A stretch of 64,000 bases of DNA from Arthrobacter sp. B3I4 (lineage in GTDB: Bacteria; Actinomycetota; Actinomycetes; Actinomycetales; Micrococcaceae): positions 2,294,001-2,358,000 of the forward strand of contig NZ_JAUSYK010000001.1 in the NCBI RefSeq assembly GCF_030816855.1, given 5' to 3'. This document shows, piece by piece, positions 62,811-64,000 of this stretch (positions are counted from its first letter, which is position 1; every line of letters starts with the position of its first letter). Made by a program: the position numbers and the translations under genes. The notes below the pieces were generated by a model. It made no database searches. It had not been told where the DNA came from and worked only from the letters and a program-made list of their open reading frames with translations.

Positions 62811-64000
62811 CGGACATGAGGAGCCGCGCGGTTCCGGTTACCGCCCCGGCCCAGGTTAAGGTCCGCCGCCTGGTGGTTTTCGTTCTCCTGTTCGCTCTGG
62901 TGGTCGTCGCCGCCAACGGGCTCAGCGGCCTGCTGGAACGGCTGTTGCGCTCCGGCCAGGTGCTGGCCGGGGAAGGCGTTGCCGGCCTGGCCTTGTCGCT
63001 CGCGTTCACCCTGATCGGCGGCCCGCTGGCGGCGTTGCTGTGGTGGTTCGTGTGGCGGCGCCTGGTTGACGGACCCGAGCGGTCGGCCCCTTCCTGGGGT
63101 CTCTACGTCGCCGTGGTGTATACCGTTTCCCTGATCCAGGCTGTCACGGCGCTGCTGGCGTTGGCGGGCGGCTTCATCGCGGAGCAGGATCCGGAGTGGC
63201 GGTCACCGCTCTCCGTTGGACTGGTCTGGGCCCTGGTTTGGGTGTGGCACCGCTGGATGTGGCTGCACCCCGTGCGGGGTCCGCTCGTGCTCGCCGAGGT
63301 GCCCGCCGTGATCGGCACCTACTTCGGGCTGGCCCTCGGCATCGGCGGCGCGGTGCTTGCCCTGGGTGGACTGTTCGACCTTGCCCTGCGTGGTTCCATG
63401 GAGCTCACTGCCACGGATAACCCGTGGTGGCGCTCAACGCTCCGGGACCTGGTCTGGGCCGCCGGGGGAGCGGCCGTTTGGTGGTGGCATTGGGGACGGG
63501 GCGGGGCGCGCCGGCTGCGGGGCGGTTTCGCGGACGTGGGGCTGATCGTAGTCGGAGTGCTCGCCCCCGGGGTGCTCGCTCTCGGCGGCGCGGGCTCCGT
63601 CCTTTTTGTGCTGCTGAGGCTGGCGTTCGACCGGCAGGACACCCTGCTGGCACTGCTGGAACCGCTGGGCTTCGCTACTTCCGCTGCCGCCGTCGGAGCG
63701 CTCGTGTGGCGCTATTACCGTACCGCCGCGGTCGGCCGTTCGGAGCGGACCCGCCAGGCCGGGATGCTGGTGACGTCGGGCGTGGCGCTGGCAGCTGCCG
63801 CCACCGGCGTCGGGGTCGTCGTGAACGCCGCCCTTTCCATCGCCGTGTCGCCGCTGGCGGGCGGCAACGCCCGGACGTTGCTGCTGGGAGGCATCAGTTC
63901 CCTGGTGGTGGGCGGCTGGGTGTGGTGGCTGGCGTGGCGGCCCGGGCCGCAGCACCGCCAGGAAGGGGTTCCGGCGGCGCGCCGCGTCTACCTCGTCGCC
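62807..64000 (+). CDS. DUF5671-like multi-pass membrane protein, 3' end missing
   Basis: The frame runs from GTG 62807 off the right edge of the window (398 codons visible). It starts in a GTGA overlap with the preceding gene. Ten or more hydrophobic helices are visible, the first being LVVFVLLFALVVVAANGL, with repeated modules of similar order, for example PLAALLWWFVWRRLVDGPERSAPSW and VWWWHWGRGGARR, and two related halves, matching DUF5671 proteins. Role unknown. The C-terminus is unseen. Confidence 0.75.
   Translation, partial: MTDMRSRAVPVTAPAQVKVRRLVVFVLLFALVVVAANGLSGLLERLLRSGQVLAGEGVAGLALSLAFTLIGGPLAALLWWFVWRRLVDGPERSAPSWGLYVAVVYTVSLIQAVTALLALAGGFIAEQDPEWRSPLSVGLVWALVWVWHRWMWLHPVRGPLVLAEVPAVIGTYFGLALGIGGAVLALGGLFDLALRGSMELTATDNPWWRSTLRDLVWAAGGAAVWWWHWGRGGARRLRGGFADVGLIVVGVLAPGVLALGGAGSVLFVLLRLAFDRQDTLLALLEPLGFATSAAAVGALVWRYYRTAAVGRSERTRQAGMLVTSGVALAAAATGVGVVVNAALSIAVSPLAGGNARTLLLGGISSLVVGGWVWWLAWRPGPQHRQEGVPAARRVYLVA

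Overview
The window looks like a chromosomal segment of a high-GC, Gram-positive actinobacterium, most likely of the Arthrobacter/Pseudarthrobacter group (Micrococcaceae). The reasons are the overall base composition, a class Ib nrdHIEF operon, a sigma-K/RskA-like pair beside a DUF4397 secreted protein, a ydaO-type c-di-AMP leader in front of a secreted NlpC/P60-like protein, a Csp-type copper-storage protein, and tightly overlapping operons with GTG starts. The genus is inferred from gene content, not from a search. No rRNA, tRNA, CRISPR array or complete insertion sequence was seen.

Layout. 1-9.2 kb: the end of a ROK-family gene, small unknowns, an aldehyde dehydrogenase, a LysR regulator, and a four-gene lipid operon (FAD oxidoreductase, DUF1365, two cyclopropane-fatty-acid-synthase-like methyltransferases) closed by a strong hairpin. 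9.2-14.6 kb: an NrdR-type promoter and nrdHIEF, with a free-standing GIY-YIG/NUMOD3 homing endonuclease between nrdE and nrdF, then a short repeat array and a perfect 15-bp inverted repeat. 14.6-26.5 kb: a CbbX-like AAA ATPase, membrane proteins, a spore-photoproduct-lyase homologue, a thioredoxin-reductase-like enzyme, an EAL protein, a Csp protein, rlmN, an aldo/keto reductase and dinB. 26.6-36.8 kb: a rifampicin-phosphotransferase-like PEP enzyme, secreted and SRPBCC/VOC proteins, a Baeyer-Villiger monooxygenase fused to an alpha/beta hydrolase with a divergent EthR-like repressor, a hydroxyacyl-CoA dehydrogenase and a universal stress protein.

36.8-48.7 kb: a bifunctional penicillin-binding protein, a 5'-3' exonuclease, an M20 amidohydrolase, a dienelactone hydrolase with an SRPBCC remnant, an AAA ATPase, a Gfo/Idh/MocA oxidoreductase, and a sulfur cluster (thioredoxin, 38-aa Cys protein, two rhodaneses, TauE exporter, universal stress protein). 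Four genes here (the PBP, dienelactone hydrolase, SRPBCC remnant and stress protein) appear broken by a single-base indel or an in-frame stop. This is either local gene decay or base-calling error. 48.8-64 kb: an MFS transporter and a CstB-like persulfide dioxygenase-rhodanese, a GH16 lipoprotein, the DUF4397/sigma/anti-sigma operon, an AlkD-like protein, the riboswitch-controlled NlpC/P60-like protein, a RibD-type reductase, hipBA with three regularly spaced operators, a cupin, a DUF5129/TPM protein and a partial multi-pass membrane protein.

How the genes work together. Three near-identical ATACCC...GGGTAT palindromes (46197, 46266, 52108) mark a persulfide/sulfite-detoxification regulon probably controlled in trans by a CsoR/CstR-family repressor. 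It joins thioredoxin, rhodaneses, TauE and the CstB-like enzyme. The fused monooxygenase-hydrolase would oxidise a ketone to an ester and cleave it in one polypeptide under an EthR-type switch. The homing endonuclease wedged into the essential nrd operon, overlapping the nrdF start codon, is the most unusual element in the window.
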